9,677 nt of DNA from Acidimicrobiia bacterium (GCA_016462055.1 JAEMTX010000069.1:1-9677); one strand, 5' to 3'; shown: positions 1-7,340, counted from the stretch's first letter. Translations and numbers: made by a program. The notes: generated by a model from the sequence alone, not told the origin.

Positions 1-231
1 GTGCTGCCCGGTTACATCCGTGGCGCGGCAGTCGACGGTTGGATTCACCGCCAGGCCGAGGACCGGGGAGTGTCGGTGGAGGCAGTTGAGGCCGATCTTG
101 CCTCGACCACCGCACTTGGTTCGATTCCCACCGAAGCAGAAATCTCGGGAACGATCGTGTGGCTGGCGAGTGATCTGGCTCGGCCGGTCACGGGCCAGGC
201 CATCGACGTCAATGCCGGTCAGTGGATGTAG
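1..231 (+). CDS. Short-chain dehydrogenase/reductase (SDR), C-terminal fragment
   Basis: The reading frame is open from the first base to a TAG at 229-231 and gives 76 residues. The GTG at position 1 is most likely an internal valine, because the fragment opens with V-L-P-G-Y-I-R-G, the PG motif after beta-strand 6 of classical SDRs, which normally lies well past residue 170. The rest matches the SDR C-terminus: a substrate-lid helix region (about residues 10-40), then the I-V-W-L-A-S-D segment, and T-G-Q (64-66) leading to I-D-V-N-A-G-Q-W-M. The nucleotide-binding and catalytic N-S-Y-K parts lie outside the window, so cofactor and substrate cannot be read. It is probably an NAD(P)-dependent oxidoreductase acting on a hydroxyl or keto group. 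The following SDR starts 62 bp downstream on the same strand. The two ends differ clearly, so this is not a recent duplicate. Confidence 0.85.
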   Translation: MLPGYIRGAAVDGWIHRQAEDRGVSVEAVEADLASTTALGSIPTEAEISGTIVWLASDLARPVTGQAIDVNAGQWM

Positions 232-281
232 TTCGGCCTGAACGCCGCTACTAGCCTGCGATTCCTAGTGTGTCATCCAAT

Positions 282-288
282 GAGGGGG
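282..288 (+). promoter_or_regulatory. Ribosome binding site deciding the SDR start
   Basis: GAGGGGG lies 5 nt before ATG 294. It favours this start over the in-frame GTG at 270. The rest of the 62-bp gap (232-293) shows no convincing promoter, only a weak 5-bp inverted repeat, ACTAG (250-254) and CTAGT (265-269). Confidence 0.75.
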
Positions 289-293
289 AAGCT

Positions 294-1097
294 ATGTCAG
301 ACAAACGACTGCTCGATCGAGTTGCAGTAATTACCGGTGGGGGTGACGGGATCGGTCGAGGTATCGCTCGTCGCTTTGCGCAAGAAGGCGCCCGAGTTGT
401 TGTCGCCGACATCAATGGCGAAACCGGGCCGATAGTGGCTCAAGAACTTCAGGACGAGTTTGGTGTCGAAGCATTCTTTCTTCACACAGATGCAACCAAG
501 GAAGAAGACAACCGTCGCATGGTGCGAGAAGCTGTTGCGCGCTGGGGTACCGTCGACATCCTCGTTAACAATGCATGGGGTGGCGATCAGGCCGGTCTTC
601 AGCGTGTTGACAAGATGCCCGATGACGCCATGGACCACGCGTGGCACATGAATGTGATGGGTCCGTTGTGGGCGATGAAGGAATCTTTCTCTCACATGCG
701 AGCGCAAGGCAAAGGTCGCATCATCAACATTTGTTCGCTCAATGGCGTGAACGCGCATATGGGTAGCGTTCATTACAACTCGACAAAAGAAGCGCTGCGT
801 TCGATCACTCGTACGGCCGCTCGTGAATGGGCAAGCTTTGGCATCACCGCCAATGTGATCTGCCCTGCAGCAAAAACCACTGCGTTTCGCATGTTCCAGC
901 AGATGGCACCGCAGGTGGCCGCAGAATCAGAAGCGGCAAACCCGATGGGGCATCTGGGCGATCCGGAAACGGAAATCGCTCCGGTTGCATTCTTCCTCGC
1001 CAGTGATGACTCCTCGTACATCACCGGCAACACGTTGTTCGCCGATGGCGGCAGCCACATCAATGGCGCGGTGTGGGTTCCTGACCTCAGCGACTGA
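294..1097 (+). CDS. Classical SDR-family oxidoreductase (NAD-type)
   Basis: The product is 267 residues, the usual length for a classical SDR. The Rossmann motif T-G-G-G-D-G-I-G is at 14-21, and Asp39 at the end of beta-2 suggests preference for NAD(H) over NADP(H). N-N-A is at 92-94, followed by W-G-G instead of the common single G. The catalytic tetrad is visible as Asn120, Ser148, Tyr161 and Lys165 (Y-N-S-T-K). The C-terminus has the Y-I-T-G-N-T and D-G-G elements followed by a short extra tail. The start was set at ATG 294 because GAGGGGG (282-288) sits 5 nt upstream; an in-frame GTG at 270 would add 8 residues and lacks such a site. The protein should be a soluble alcohol/ketone or hydroxyacyl oxidoreductase. 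Its place ahead of the F420 enzyme and CoA ligase suggests a redox step on the same substrate. The exact substrate cannot be read from sequence. Confidence 0.93.
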   Translation: MSDKRLLDRVAVITGGGDGIGRGIARRFAQEGARVVVADINGETGPIVAQELQDEFGVEAFFLHTDATKEEDNRRMVREAVARWGTVDILVNNAWGGDQAGLQRVDKMPDDAMDHAWHMNVMGPLWAMKESFSHMRAQGKGRIINICSLNGVNAHMGSVHYNSTKEALRSITRTAAREWASFGITANVICPAAKTTAFRMFQQMAPQVAAESEAANPMGHLGDPETEIAPVAFFLASDDSSYITGNTLFADGGSHINGAVWVPDLSD

Positions 1098-1118
1098 CCT
1101 CTTCTTCTTTTTCTGAGT

Positions 1119-1132
1119 GACGCAGGTGCGTC
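1119..1132 (+). repeat. Short inverted repeat upstream of the LLM gene
   Basis: GACGCA (1119-1124) and TGCGTC (1127-1132) are perfect complements separated by only GG, just ahead of the ribosome binding site at 1135-1140. The 2-nt spacer is too tight for an RNA hairpin, so if functional it would be a protein binding site on DNA. It is short enough to arise by chance. Confidence 0.3.
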
Positions 1133-1146
1133 TCGAAAGGTGCAAC

Positions 1147-2157
1147 ATGAAAATCGGACTTGTATGGGGTTACTGGCCCGCTCAACCTCCTAAGGATTTC
1201 GTCGAGATCACTCAGGAAGCTGAGAAGGTTGGGTTTAATTCGGTATGGACCGCGGAATCTTGGGGTTCAGATGCGTTCACGCCACTTACGTGGCTTGCTG
1301 CACACACCTCAACGATCAAACTCGGAACCGGGGTCGTGCAGTTGTCGGCCCGAACCCCTGTTGCCACGGCGATGGCGGCGATGACGCTTGATCACCTTTC
1401 GAATGGTCGAGTCATCCTTGGTCTTGGCGTGTCTGGTCCTCAGGTTGTCGAAGGCTGGTATGGCCGTCCTTCGAATAAGCCGCTGGCGCGTACGCGTGAA
1501 TACATCGACATCGTTCGCAAAGCGTTACTCCGCGAAGGACCGCTTGAGAACGATGGCGAGTTCTATCCGATGCCCTACCGCGGCGAAGGTTCGGTCGGGC
1601 TCGGCAAACCGTTGAAGATCATGACGCACCCGCTGCGGTCTGAGATTCCGATTTATCTCGGCGCCGAAGGGCCAAAGAACGTCACCCAAACCGCCGAGAT
1701 TGCCGATGGTTGGCTTCCGCTTTATTACTCGCCCTTCCGCCAGGACGTGTACGCCGATCAACTCGTAGCGGCCAAAGAAGGGTTCGGCATTAGTTCGCTC
1801 GTTACCTTCAACGTGACCGACGATGTTGCAACAGGACTTTGGCCAGTCAAGGCCACACTTGGCTTCTACATCGGCGGCATGGGGGCCAAGGGCCAGAACT
1901 ACCACACGAAACTCATGGCTCGGATGGGATTCGAAGAAGAGGCCTACAAGATTCAAGACCTTTTCTTCGCGGGCAAGCGAGAAGAAGCGATCGCTGCTGT
2001 CCCTGACGACTTTGCCGATGAGATCTCCCTTGTTGGCCCTGCGTCGCGAATCAAGGAACGACTTGAGCACTGGCGCAACTCGCCGATTACGGAACTTCTG
2101 ATTTCTGCGCGGAGCCCAGAGGCGCTTCGTCAGGCTGCGGAACTCGTGAACGGTTGA
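1147..2157 (+). CDS. LLM-class F420-dependent oxidoreductase, Rv3520c-like
   Basis: The product is 336 residues of the bacterial luciferase-like TIM-barrel fold. Visible family segments are the opening beta-strand M-K-I-G-L-V-W-G-Y-W, the T-A-E-S-W-G-S-D-A-F-T-P-L block (35-47), L-G-T-G-V (59-63) with Q-L-S-A-R-T-P (65-71), L-D-H-L-S-N-G-R (81-88), L-G-L-G-V-S-G-P-Q-V-V-E-G-W-Y-G (91-106), and I-Y-L-G-A-E-G-P-K-N-V (169-179). These match, from memory, the mycobacterial Rv3520c group (TIGR03559-type), predicted to use coenzyme F420 rather than FMN. It would catalyse hydride transfer to or from a substrate in the cytosol; no member's substrate is known to me with certainty. ATG 1147 is chosen because GAAAGG (1135-1140) is 6 nt upstream; GTG 1117 would add 10 unmatched residues. 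It lies 49 bp after the SDR and 64 bp before the acyl-CoA ligase. Close homologues lie near fadD19 in the M. tuberculosis cholesterol region. Confidence 0.9.
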   Translation: MKIGLVWGYWPAQPPKDFVEITQEAEKVGFNSVWTAESWGSDAFTPLTWLAAHTSTIKLGTGVVQLSARTPVATAMAAMTLDHLSNGRVILGLGVSGPQVVEGWYGRPSNKPLARTREYIDIVRKALLREGPLENDGEFYPMPYRGEGSVGLGKPLKIMTHPLRSEIPIYLGAEGPKNVTQTAEIADGWLPLYYSPFRQDVYADQLVAAKEGFGISSLVTFNVTDDVATGLWPVKATLGFYIGGMGAKGQNYHTKLMARMGFEEEAYKIQDLFFAGKREEAIAAVPDDFADEISLVGPASRIKERLEHWRNSPITELLISARSPEALRQAAELVNG

Positions 2158-2221
2158 GTCTGAGTTTTTCTGCGCATTCCTGTTTTTGGTTTCCCCTTCA
2201 TCACCATTACTCGGAGTCTTG

Positions 2222-3817
2222 ATGTCCTCGTACAACCTCGGCGATCTAATTGAACTCGTCGCTGCTGCTAGCCCTGATCGTCTCGCCATTGTCGGTGGCA
2301 CAACTCGTTACACCTTTGGCGACTTCGACAAACGAACAAATCAGGTGGCGCAGATGTTGATGGGGTTGGGTTGTGAACCTGGCTCAAAGATCGCCGTGTA
2401 CGCATGGAATCGAGTTGAGTGGGCCGAGTTGTTCTTCGGATCATTCAAGGCGCGCGTGGTTCCGATCAACGTGAACTATCGCTATGTCGCTCACGAACTC
2501 GAGTACCTGTTCGACAACTCAGATAGCGAAGTCGTTATCTTCGAGCGCGGATTTGCACCTGTCATCGACGAAATCCGTTCGAAACTCACAAAAGTCCGCA
2601 CGTTTGTTGTGATGGAAGACGGTTCTGACCATCCCACGCCATGGGCGCAGTCGTACGACGAACTTGTCAACGCGCAATCCGACGCAGCGTTTACGAACGG
2701 GCGAACTGGCGACGACCTGTACTTCCTCTACACCGGTGGAACCACAGGAATGCCCAAGGGTGTGATGTGGCGCCACGAAGACATCTTCTTTGCCGCGCTC
2801 AGTAGCGCACTCGGTACTCGCATCACCTCGCCCGAAGAAATTGGAGAGCGTTCGCTTCCGGCAGATTTTGCTCTGCCGAGTCTGATCATTGCCCCGCTTA
2901 TGCATGGTGCCGCGCAGTGGGGGATGTGCAACATGTTGTTCGCCGGTGGTCCGGTTGTGCTGTACACCGGTCATGGGTTTGACGCGCACGAAATCTGGTC
3001 CATTGCTGAGCGTGAAAAATGTATGGGTCTCACGTTGGTTGGTGATGCCATGGGTCGCCCCCTCGCCGACGCGCTCGTCGATGGGAAACGCACCTGGGAT
3101 CTTTCGGGTGTGTTCCGTATTGGCTCTGGTGGTGGCGTCTTCTCTCCAGCGGTTCAGCAAGCACTGAAAGATGCGCTACCGCACATCACGGTGATGGATA
3201 GTTACGGAGCATCCGAAACCGGAGCGGGCGGCATGTCAGTCGAAGGCGGCGCCCGAAGGTTCCAGGTTTCCGACGGGCTTCAGGTGCTCGACGAGAACAT
3301 GATTCCGATTCCGGCAGGCTCGGAAAAAATCGGTCAACTCGCCCGATCTGGTTACATCCCGATGGGTTATTACAAGGACGAAGAAAAGACAGCAAAGACC
3401 TTCCCGACCGATGCCACAGGAAAGCGGTGGTCAATTCCGGGCGACTCTGCGTCTGTTGATGCCGATGGAATCGTGACGCTGCTTGGTCGTGGCTCGCAAT
3501 GCATCAATACCGGTGGCGAAAAGGTCTACCCCGAAGAGGTTGAAGAAGCCTTGAAGGAACACCCCGAGGTCTACGACGCACTTGTGGTCGGACTTCCGGA
3601 CGATCGCTGGGGCGAACGAGTCGTGGCGGTTGTTCAGCCGCGTGAAGGTACGAACCCGACACTCGAGGAGTTGTCCTCTCACTGCCGTAATTTCATTGCG
3701 GGCTACAAAGTTCCGCGAGCGATCACGTATGTTGATCAGGTGAAGCGGTCGCCCTCGGGTAAGGCCGACTATCGCTGGGCCAAGGAAGCCGCGACCGCCG
3801 GAGCTGCAGAAGCATGA
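2222..3817 (+). CDS. Acyl-CoA ligase (AMP-forming), FadD19-like
   Basis: The product is 531 residues of the ANL superfamily of adenylating enzymes. It should activate a carboxylic acid with ATP to an acyl-adenylate and transfer it to CoA in the cytosol. The P-loop-like motif Y-T-G-G-T-T-G-M-P-K-G is at 170-180, followed by V-M-W-R-H-E-D. The A5 motif Y-G-A-S-E-T-G is at 328-334, the ribose-binding Asp at 408 (G-D), the hinge region at 421-440 (L-G-R-G-S ending in Y-P-E-E-V), and the catalytic lysine is Lys514 in P-S-G-K (511-514). The pattern resembles M. tuberculosis FadD19, the ligase for sterol side-chain acids, including the W-R-H-E-D stretch and the C-terminal D-Y-R-W-A-K. ATG 2222 is preferred because GGAG (2213-2216) is 5 nt upstream; an in-frame TTG at 2186 is rejected. 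Its stop overlaps the next start (ATGA, 3814-3817), so it is translationally coupled to the dehydrogenase genes. The substrate class (sterol, terpenoid or other branched acid) is inferred. Confidence 0.93.
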   Translation: MSSYNLGDLIELVAAASPDRLAIVGGTTRYTFGDFDKRTNQVAQMLMGLGCEPGSKIAVYAWNRVEWAELFFGSFKARVVPINVNYRYVAHELEYLFDNSDSEVVIFERGFAPVIDEIRSKLTKVRTFVVMEDGSDHPTPWAQSYDELVNAQSDAAFTNGRTGDDLYFLYTGGTTGMPKGVMWRHEDIFFAALSSALGTRITSPEEIGERSLPADFALPSLIIAPLMHGAAQWGMCNMLFAGGPVVLYTGHGFDAHEIWSIAEREKCMGLTLVGDAMGRPLADALVDGKRTWDLSGVFRIGSGGGVFSPAVQQALKDALPHITVMDSYGASETGAGGMSVEGGARRFQVSDGLQVLDENMIPIPAGSEKIGQLARSGYIPMGYYKDEEKTAKTFPTDATGKRWSIPGDSASVDADGIVTLLGRGSQCINTGGEKVYPEEVEEALKEHPEVYDALVVGLPDDRWGERVVAVVQPREGTNPTLEELSSHCRNFIAGYKVPRAITYVDQVKRSPSGKADYRWAKEAATAGAAEA

Positions 3818-4839
3818 GTGTTGATCTGGGACTTAGTCCCGACCAGGAATCCATCGCCGAACTGTTCAATGGTTTCTTCAGCAATGAAGCCCCACCAGCA
3901 GTGGCTCGCGCTGCGGAACCACTCGGATTCGATCGCGAACTTTGGAACAAGGTGATCGAACTTGGCGCTCCCGGAATGGGATGCGCAGTCGAGAATGGTG
4001 GTGGCGGTGCGTCACTCGGCGATCTCGTGGTTGTCGCCGAAACCGTCGGTCGCTCAATCGCTCCGATCCCTCTGATCGATCACCTTGCCGCCCTTAGCGT
4101 TCTCACCGACGCCGACCTCGTCGCCGGCGAAGCAATTGCTGCTGTTGCCGTTCGCCCTGCTGACGCGAACGGCATCTGGTCGTTGGTGCCTGCTGGCGCA
4201 GTTGCAGATGTGGTGATTGGTGTCGACGGTGATGAAACCATTGTTATTCGTTCGGCGCCACCAATGTCTGGCCCCCGCAATCATGGCTCGATGCCCCTTG
4301 CCGATCGTTCGGCTCGGGAAGGCACACGCACGATTCTCGGTCCGGCCTCACTCTTCGAAGTCGTGCTCGATCGGTGGAAGTTGCTGACCGCCGCCGCCCT
4401 CGTTGGTATTGCCGAGACCGCAAAGGAACTTGGCGTCGCTTATGTAAAAGAACGCGAGCAGTTCGGCGTGCCGGTCGGTTCGTTCCAGGCCGTGCAGCAT
4501 GGTCTTGCCGATCTTCCAGTCGCAATCGATGGCGGACGGCTTCTCACTCACAAAGCCGCGTGGGCCCTCGACAATGTCACCGACGGTCTTATCGACTGGG
4601 CCAATAACGAGATCACTGACGGTCCGACTCTCGCCACGATGGCGTTTCTCTTTGCCGCTGACGGTGCGATAATGGCTACCGATCGAAGCTTGCACTATCA
4701 CGGCGGTTACGGATTCGCCGAGGAATACGATATTCAGATGTATTACCGACGGGCTCGCGGTTGGTCGCTGATTCTTGGTGACTCGACAAGCGTCGGTCTG
4801 TCCCTAGCCGATCGTCTTTTCGGAACGGTGGAGGGCTGA
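3814..4839 (+). CDS. Acyl-CoA dehydrogenase, short probably non-catalytic subunit
   Basis: The product is 341 residues, shorter than the usual 380-400. The N-terminal helical domain is present (about 1-105), the central beta-domain looks shortened (about 106-180), and the C-terminal helical domain is intact. FAD-contacting features are K-E-R-E-Q-F-G (212-218), F-Q-A-V-Q-H (224-229) and H-G-G-Y-G-F (296-301). The place where medium-chain enzymes carry the catalytic Glu (the E-G-T segment) reads L-G-D-S-T-S-V (321-327), and the alternative E-R base in helix G is also not evident. This is the pattern of the small partner in alpha2-beta2 acyl-CoA dehydrogenases such as the FadE26-FadE27 and FadE28-FadE29 pairs of mycobacterial cholesterol breakdown. 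GGAG at 3800-3803, inside the ligase gene, is 10 nt before the ATG, which overlaps the ligase stop. One base separates its stop from the partner gene, supporting a fixed-ratio complex. Confidence 0.88.
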   Translation: MSVDLGLSPDQESIAELFNGFFSNEAPPAVARAAEPLGFDRELWNKVIELGAPGMGCAVENGGGGASLGDLVVVAETVGRSIAPIPLIDHLAALSVLTDADLVAGEAIAAVAVRPADANGIWSLVPAGAVADVVIGVDGDETIVIRSAPPMSGPRNHGSMPLADRSAREGTRTILGPASLFEVVLDRWKLLTAAALVGIAETAKELGVAYVKEREQFGVPVGSFQAVQHGLADLPVAIDGGRLLTHKAAWALDNVTDGLIDWANNEITDGPTLATMAFLFAADGAIMATDRSLHYHGGYGFAEEYDIQMYYRRARGWSLILGDSTSVGLSLADRLFGTVEG

Positions 4840-4840
4840 C

Positions 4841-5983
4841 ATGGACTTCGCACTTTCTTCAGATGTCGTGGAATTCCGCGATGAGATTCGCAGCATCATT
4901 CGCGAGTTCGTAACTCCGGAAATTGCCGATCGCATGCATACGACGGGTGTGTTTGATGCACCCGAACTCAATCTCGAACTTGGTCGACGCGGCATCCTTG
5001 AACGGGCCTGCCCTGGTCTCGCTAAGGGCGATCCCATCGAGATGTATGTGATGTTTAACGAACTCGAAAAAGCCGGCGCGCCTTACGACGGTCTTGCCGT
5101 TGCGCTCATGATCGCTGCCGTTGTGAACAAGCTCGGCACCGACGAACAGAAGGAACGCATTATCCCTTCGATTATTTCCGGCGAAGCGCTGGTGTGTATG
5201 GGCTATTCCGAAGCTGACTTCGGTTCTGACCTTGCATCTATCAAAACCCGCGCCATCAAAGACGGCGATGAATGGGTCATCAACGGTTCAAAAATGTGGA
5301 CCACCTTGGCGCAGGTTGCCGAGTGGCTCATCTTGCTTACTCGCACCGATCTCGACCTTCCGAAGCACAAGGGCCTCACGATGTTCATGCTGCCGATGAA
5401 CACTCCTGGAATCACGGTTGAGCCAGTGCACACACTCGGCACCGAAATCACCAACGCAACCTGGTACGACGATGTGCGAGTTGGTGACGAAGCAGTTCTT
5501 GGCGACGAAAACGGCGGTTGGCGAACCATGACCACCGTGCTCGCGTTTGAGCGCGGCGTTATGGGCGGAACGAATGCGGGTGTTCCACTTCTTCGTCATT
5601 TCCATGAATGGGCAGTTGCCAACGGGGTATTCAACGAACCCACCACCCGTGAACGGATGGCGCGCTCGATCATCGATATGCAGGTCGCCACGTTGCTGAC
5701 CATGCGGTCAGCATGGATCGCCGCTTCGGGGGGTATGCCTGGCCTTGAAGGTTCGATGACCAAAGTGTTTGCGGTCGAGGCCTACCAGCGCGCGTCGGGC
5801 TGGACCCAAGCCACCGCTGGTCCCGCCGGGCTCCTCCAGTTCCATGAAGAAGGGGCTGCGGGCGAAGGATTCGTCGAATACGACGCTCGCCACTCGCCGG
5901 TCATGTCGATCTACGGCGGTACGACCGAGATCAACCGAAACAACATCGCCGAGCGTCATTTGGGGCTTCCAAAATCCCGCTGA
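4841..5983 (+). CDS. Acyl-CoA dehydrogenase, catalytic subunit
   Basis: The product is 380 residues, full length for the family, and should oxidise an acyl-CoA to the 2-enoyl-CoA with FAD, passing electrons to ETF. The three domains are visible: N-terminal helices (1-115), beta-domain beginning V-C-M-G-Y-S-E-A-D-F-G-S-D (118-130), with W-V-I-N-G-S-K-M-W-T-T at 145-155, and the C-terminal helices. Near the C-terminus I-Y-G-G-T-T-E-I-N-R (357-366) has Gly where medium-chain enzymes carry their catalytic Glu, but A-F-E-R-G (235-239) supplies Glu237 at the position used by isovaleryl- and long-chain-type enzymes. The usual FAD-binding R-x-Q-F-G stretch in the first C-terminal helices is not recognisable here but is present in the partner gene, so the two chains look complementary. 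GGAGGG (4830-4835) is 5 nt before the ATG. Substrate length cannot be read; context suggests a bulky CoA ester. Confidence 0.9.
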   Translation: MDFALSSDVVEFRDEIRSIIREFVTPEIADRMHTTGVFDAPELNLELGRRGILERACPGLAKGDPIEMYVMFNELEKAGAPYDGLAVALMIAAVVNKLGTDEQKERIIPSIISGEALVCMGYSEADFGSDLASIKTRAIKDGDEWVINGSKMWTTLAQVAEWLILLTRTDLDLPKHKGLTMFMLPMNTPGITVEPVHTLGTEITNATWYDDVRVGDEAVLGDENGGWRTMTTVLAFERGVMGGTNAGVPLLRHFHEWAVANGVFNEPTTRERMARSIIDMQVATLLTMRSAWIAASGGMPGLEGSMTKVFAVEAYQRASGWTQATAGPAGLLQFHEEGAAGEGFVEYDARHSPVMSIYGGTTEINRNNIAERHLGLPKSR

Positions 5984-6011
5984 TCTCGTCAGGAAAATCT
6001 GCTCCCCGACG

Positions 6012-6040
6012 TTGCCTCATCTCTGTAACAGCGATACGGT
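6012..6040 (+). promoter_or_regulatory. Candidate promoter for the amidohydrolase genes
   Basis: TTGCCT (6012-6017) and TACGGT (6035-6040) are separated by 17 nt and resemble a sigma70/SigA-type promoter with a TAnnnT -10 box. It lies in the longest gap of the window (5984-6090, about 107 bp), so a second transcription unit may begin here, with a leader of about 45 nt before TTG 6091. The assignment rests on consensus matching only. Confidence 0.35.
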
Positions 6041-6052
6041 GACTGCAGTCAC
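6039..6052 (+). promoter_or_regulatory. Perfect 14-bp palindrome, candidate repressor operator
   Basis: GTGACTGCAGTCAC reads the same on both strands. It begins on the last two bases of the candidate -10 box and covers the expected transcription start, a classic place for a repressor to block RNA polymerase. The TetR-family gene two genes downstream is the obvious candidate binder, by inference. It is not the KstR-type AAC-GTT operator of mycobacterial cholesterol genes. Confidence 0.4.
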
Positions 6053-6090
6053 TCACGCCGATAACCGGCATGGAACCCCAGGGGGCAACG

Positions 6091-7326
6091 TTGAGCAGCG
6101 ACGAGCGGTACATCGTTATTTCGGCCGATGGGCATGCCGGGGGAAATATCCCTGACTATCGCCCGTATCTCGAGTCCAAGTGGCACGAAGAGTTCGACGT
6201 GTGGGCGGCCGAGTACGAAAATCCCTACGAAGATCTTGAAGGCGATCTCGGTGCTCGCAATTGGGACTCAGCGCGCCGCATGGCCGATCTCGAAGCCGAT
6301 GGCCAAGCCGCAGAAATTATTTACCCAAACACCATTCCGCCGTTCTATCCGAAGACATCGTTGACCGCGCAACCACCAGCGTTAACGCAAGCCGATGCCG
6401 ATCGTCGTTGGGCCGGACTTCAGGCGCATAACCGTTGGCTTGCGGACTTCTGTGACGACTATCCCGGCCGTCGCGCCGGAGTGGTGCAGATCAACCTGTT
6501 CGACGTTGAAAATTCCGTGAAGGAAATTCGCTGGGCTCGTGAACATGGCCTTACCGGTGGCGTGCTGCTTCCCGGAACGCCACCAGGTAGTGGCCTGAAT
6601 CAACTCCATCACGCGAGTTACGAACCGATTTGGCAAGCATGCGAGGAACTCGGGATGGCGGTGAACCATCACACCGGTTCGGCCGCACCACCCATGGGCC
6701 CCGACCCCGAAGACACCATCACGTTCTTGCTTGAGGTGTCTTGGTACGCACACCGCGCGTTTTATCAACTGATTCTTGGTGGAGCCCTAGAGCGTCACCC
6801 GAATTTGCAGCTTGTGTTCACCGAACAGGGCACAGCATGGGTTCCCGATGAACTCGCACGCCTCGATTACTTCTTCAATCGCATGCGCTCTTCGAGTGGT
6901 TCCCAAGAGCAGGTGTGGGGCGCTGAAGTGATGGCCAAGTTGTCCCTGCAGCCGAGCGAATACTGGGCTCGTCAGTGTCACGTCGGAGCGAGTTTTATTC
7001 GTCAGATGGAAATGGCCTTGCGTCATCAGGTTGGCGTCGATCGCATCATGTGGGGATCGGACTACCCCCACAAGGAAGCAAGTTCACCGTATTCACGTGA
7101 AGCCATCGCCTTGGCATTTGAAGGTGTGCCGAAAAATGAAGCCGAAAAGATGTTGTCGCTGAATGCCGCGAAGTTGTACGGCTTCGACCTGAACTTCTTG
7201 CGACCGATTGCCGATCGCATCGGACCGAAGGTCGATGACGTGTTCGCTGGCCTTCCGCCACGTTCTGTGCCTATTGACGCAAACATGTGCCCTGCATTCG
7301 CAGGTTACGAATTCGCAACTGACTGA
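6091..7326 (+). CDS. Amidohydrolase family 2 protein (metal-dependent TIM barrel), paralogue 1
   Basis: The product is 411 residues from TTG 6091. It belongs to the amidohydrolase_2 group, which includes ACMSD-like decarboxylases and hydrolases using one divalent metal. Likely ligands are Asp13 and His15 in S-A-D-G-H-A-G (11-17), His193 or His194 in V-N-H-H-T-G-S, and Asp324 in W-G-S-D-Y-P-H (321-327). The A-H-N-R-W-L-A-D segment (112-119) is shared with the next gene. No signal peptide or membrane segment is seen, so it is cytosolic. The TTG start is preferred over ATG 6070 because the run AGGGGG (6080-6085) is 5 nt upstream of TTG, while ATG 6070 has no Shine-Dalgarno match and would add 7 residues not needed for alignment with the paralogue. 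The reaction is unknown: hydrolysis, decarboxylation or C-C bond cleavage of a pathway intermediate are all possible. Confidence 0.88.
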   Translation: MSSDERYIVISADGHAGGNIPDYRPYLESKWHEEFDVWAAEYENPYEDLEGDLGARNWDSARRMADLEADGQAAEIIYPNTIPPFYPKTSLTAQPPALTQADADRRWAGLQAHNRWLADFCDDYPGRRAGVVQINLFDVENSVKEIRWAREHGLTGGVLLPGTPPGSGLNQLHHASYEPIWQACEELGMAVNHHTGSAAPPMGPDPEDTITFLLEVSWYAHRAFYQLILGGALERHPNLQLVFTEQGTAWVPDELARLDYFFNRMRSSSGSQEQVWGAEVMAKLSLQPSEYWARQCHVGASFIRQMEMALRHQVGVDRIMWGSDYPHKEASSPYSREAIALAFEGVPKNEAEKMLSLNAAKLYGFDLNFLRPIADRIGPKVDDVFAGLPPRSVPIDANMCPAFAGYEFATD

Positions 7327-7340
7327 GTTAGGGGAGACCA

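Larger units (their letters stand above)
5984..6090 (+). other. Longest intergenic gap
   Basis: This stretch separates the dehydrogenase pair from the amidohydrolase genes. It holds the candidate promoter and palindrome described separately, and the ribosome binding site for TTG 6091 near its end. I see no convincing terminator hairpin with a T-tract after the dehydrogenase stop, so read-through from upstream is also possible. Confidence 0.6.

Noticed and set aside
270..293. Upstream GTG start for the SDR
   Set aside because: The ribosome binding site at 282-288 lies inside this extension and points to ATG 294.
2186..2221. Upstream in-frame TTG start for the acyl-CoA ligase
   Set aside because: The ATG at 2222 has GGAG 5 nt upstream, and the extra 12 residues do not match the family's N-terminus.
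1525..2301. 258-codon open frame on the minus strand
   Set aside because: It lies opposite the well-supported F420 oxidoreductase and the ligase start, and its translation shows no recognisable domain.
2519..3160. 213-codon open frame on the minus strand
   Set aside because: It is a shadow of the acyl-CoA ligase coding strand with no recognisable protein features.
4073..4082. Palindrome TGATCGATCA
   Set aside because: It is inside coding sequence and explained by the general abundance of GATCG in this DNA.
7317..7329. Imperfect palindrome AACT-GACTG-AGTT across the end of the first amidohydrolase gene
   Set aside because: The arms are only 4 bp, it spans a stop codon and ribosome site region, and it does not match the 6039-6052 palindrome well.
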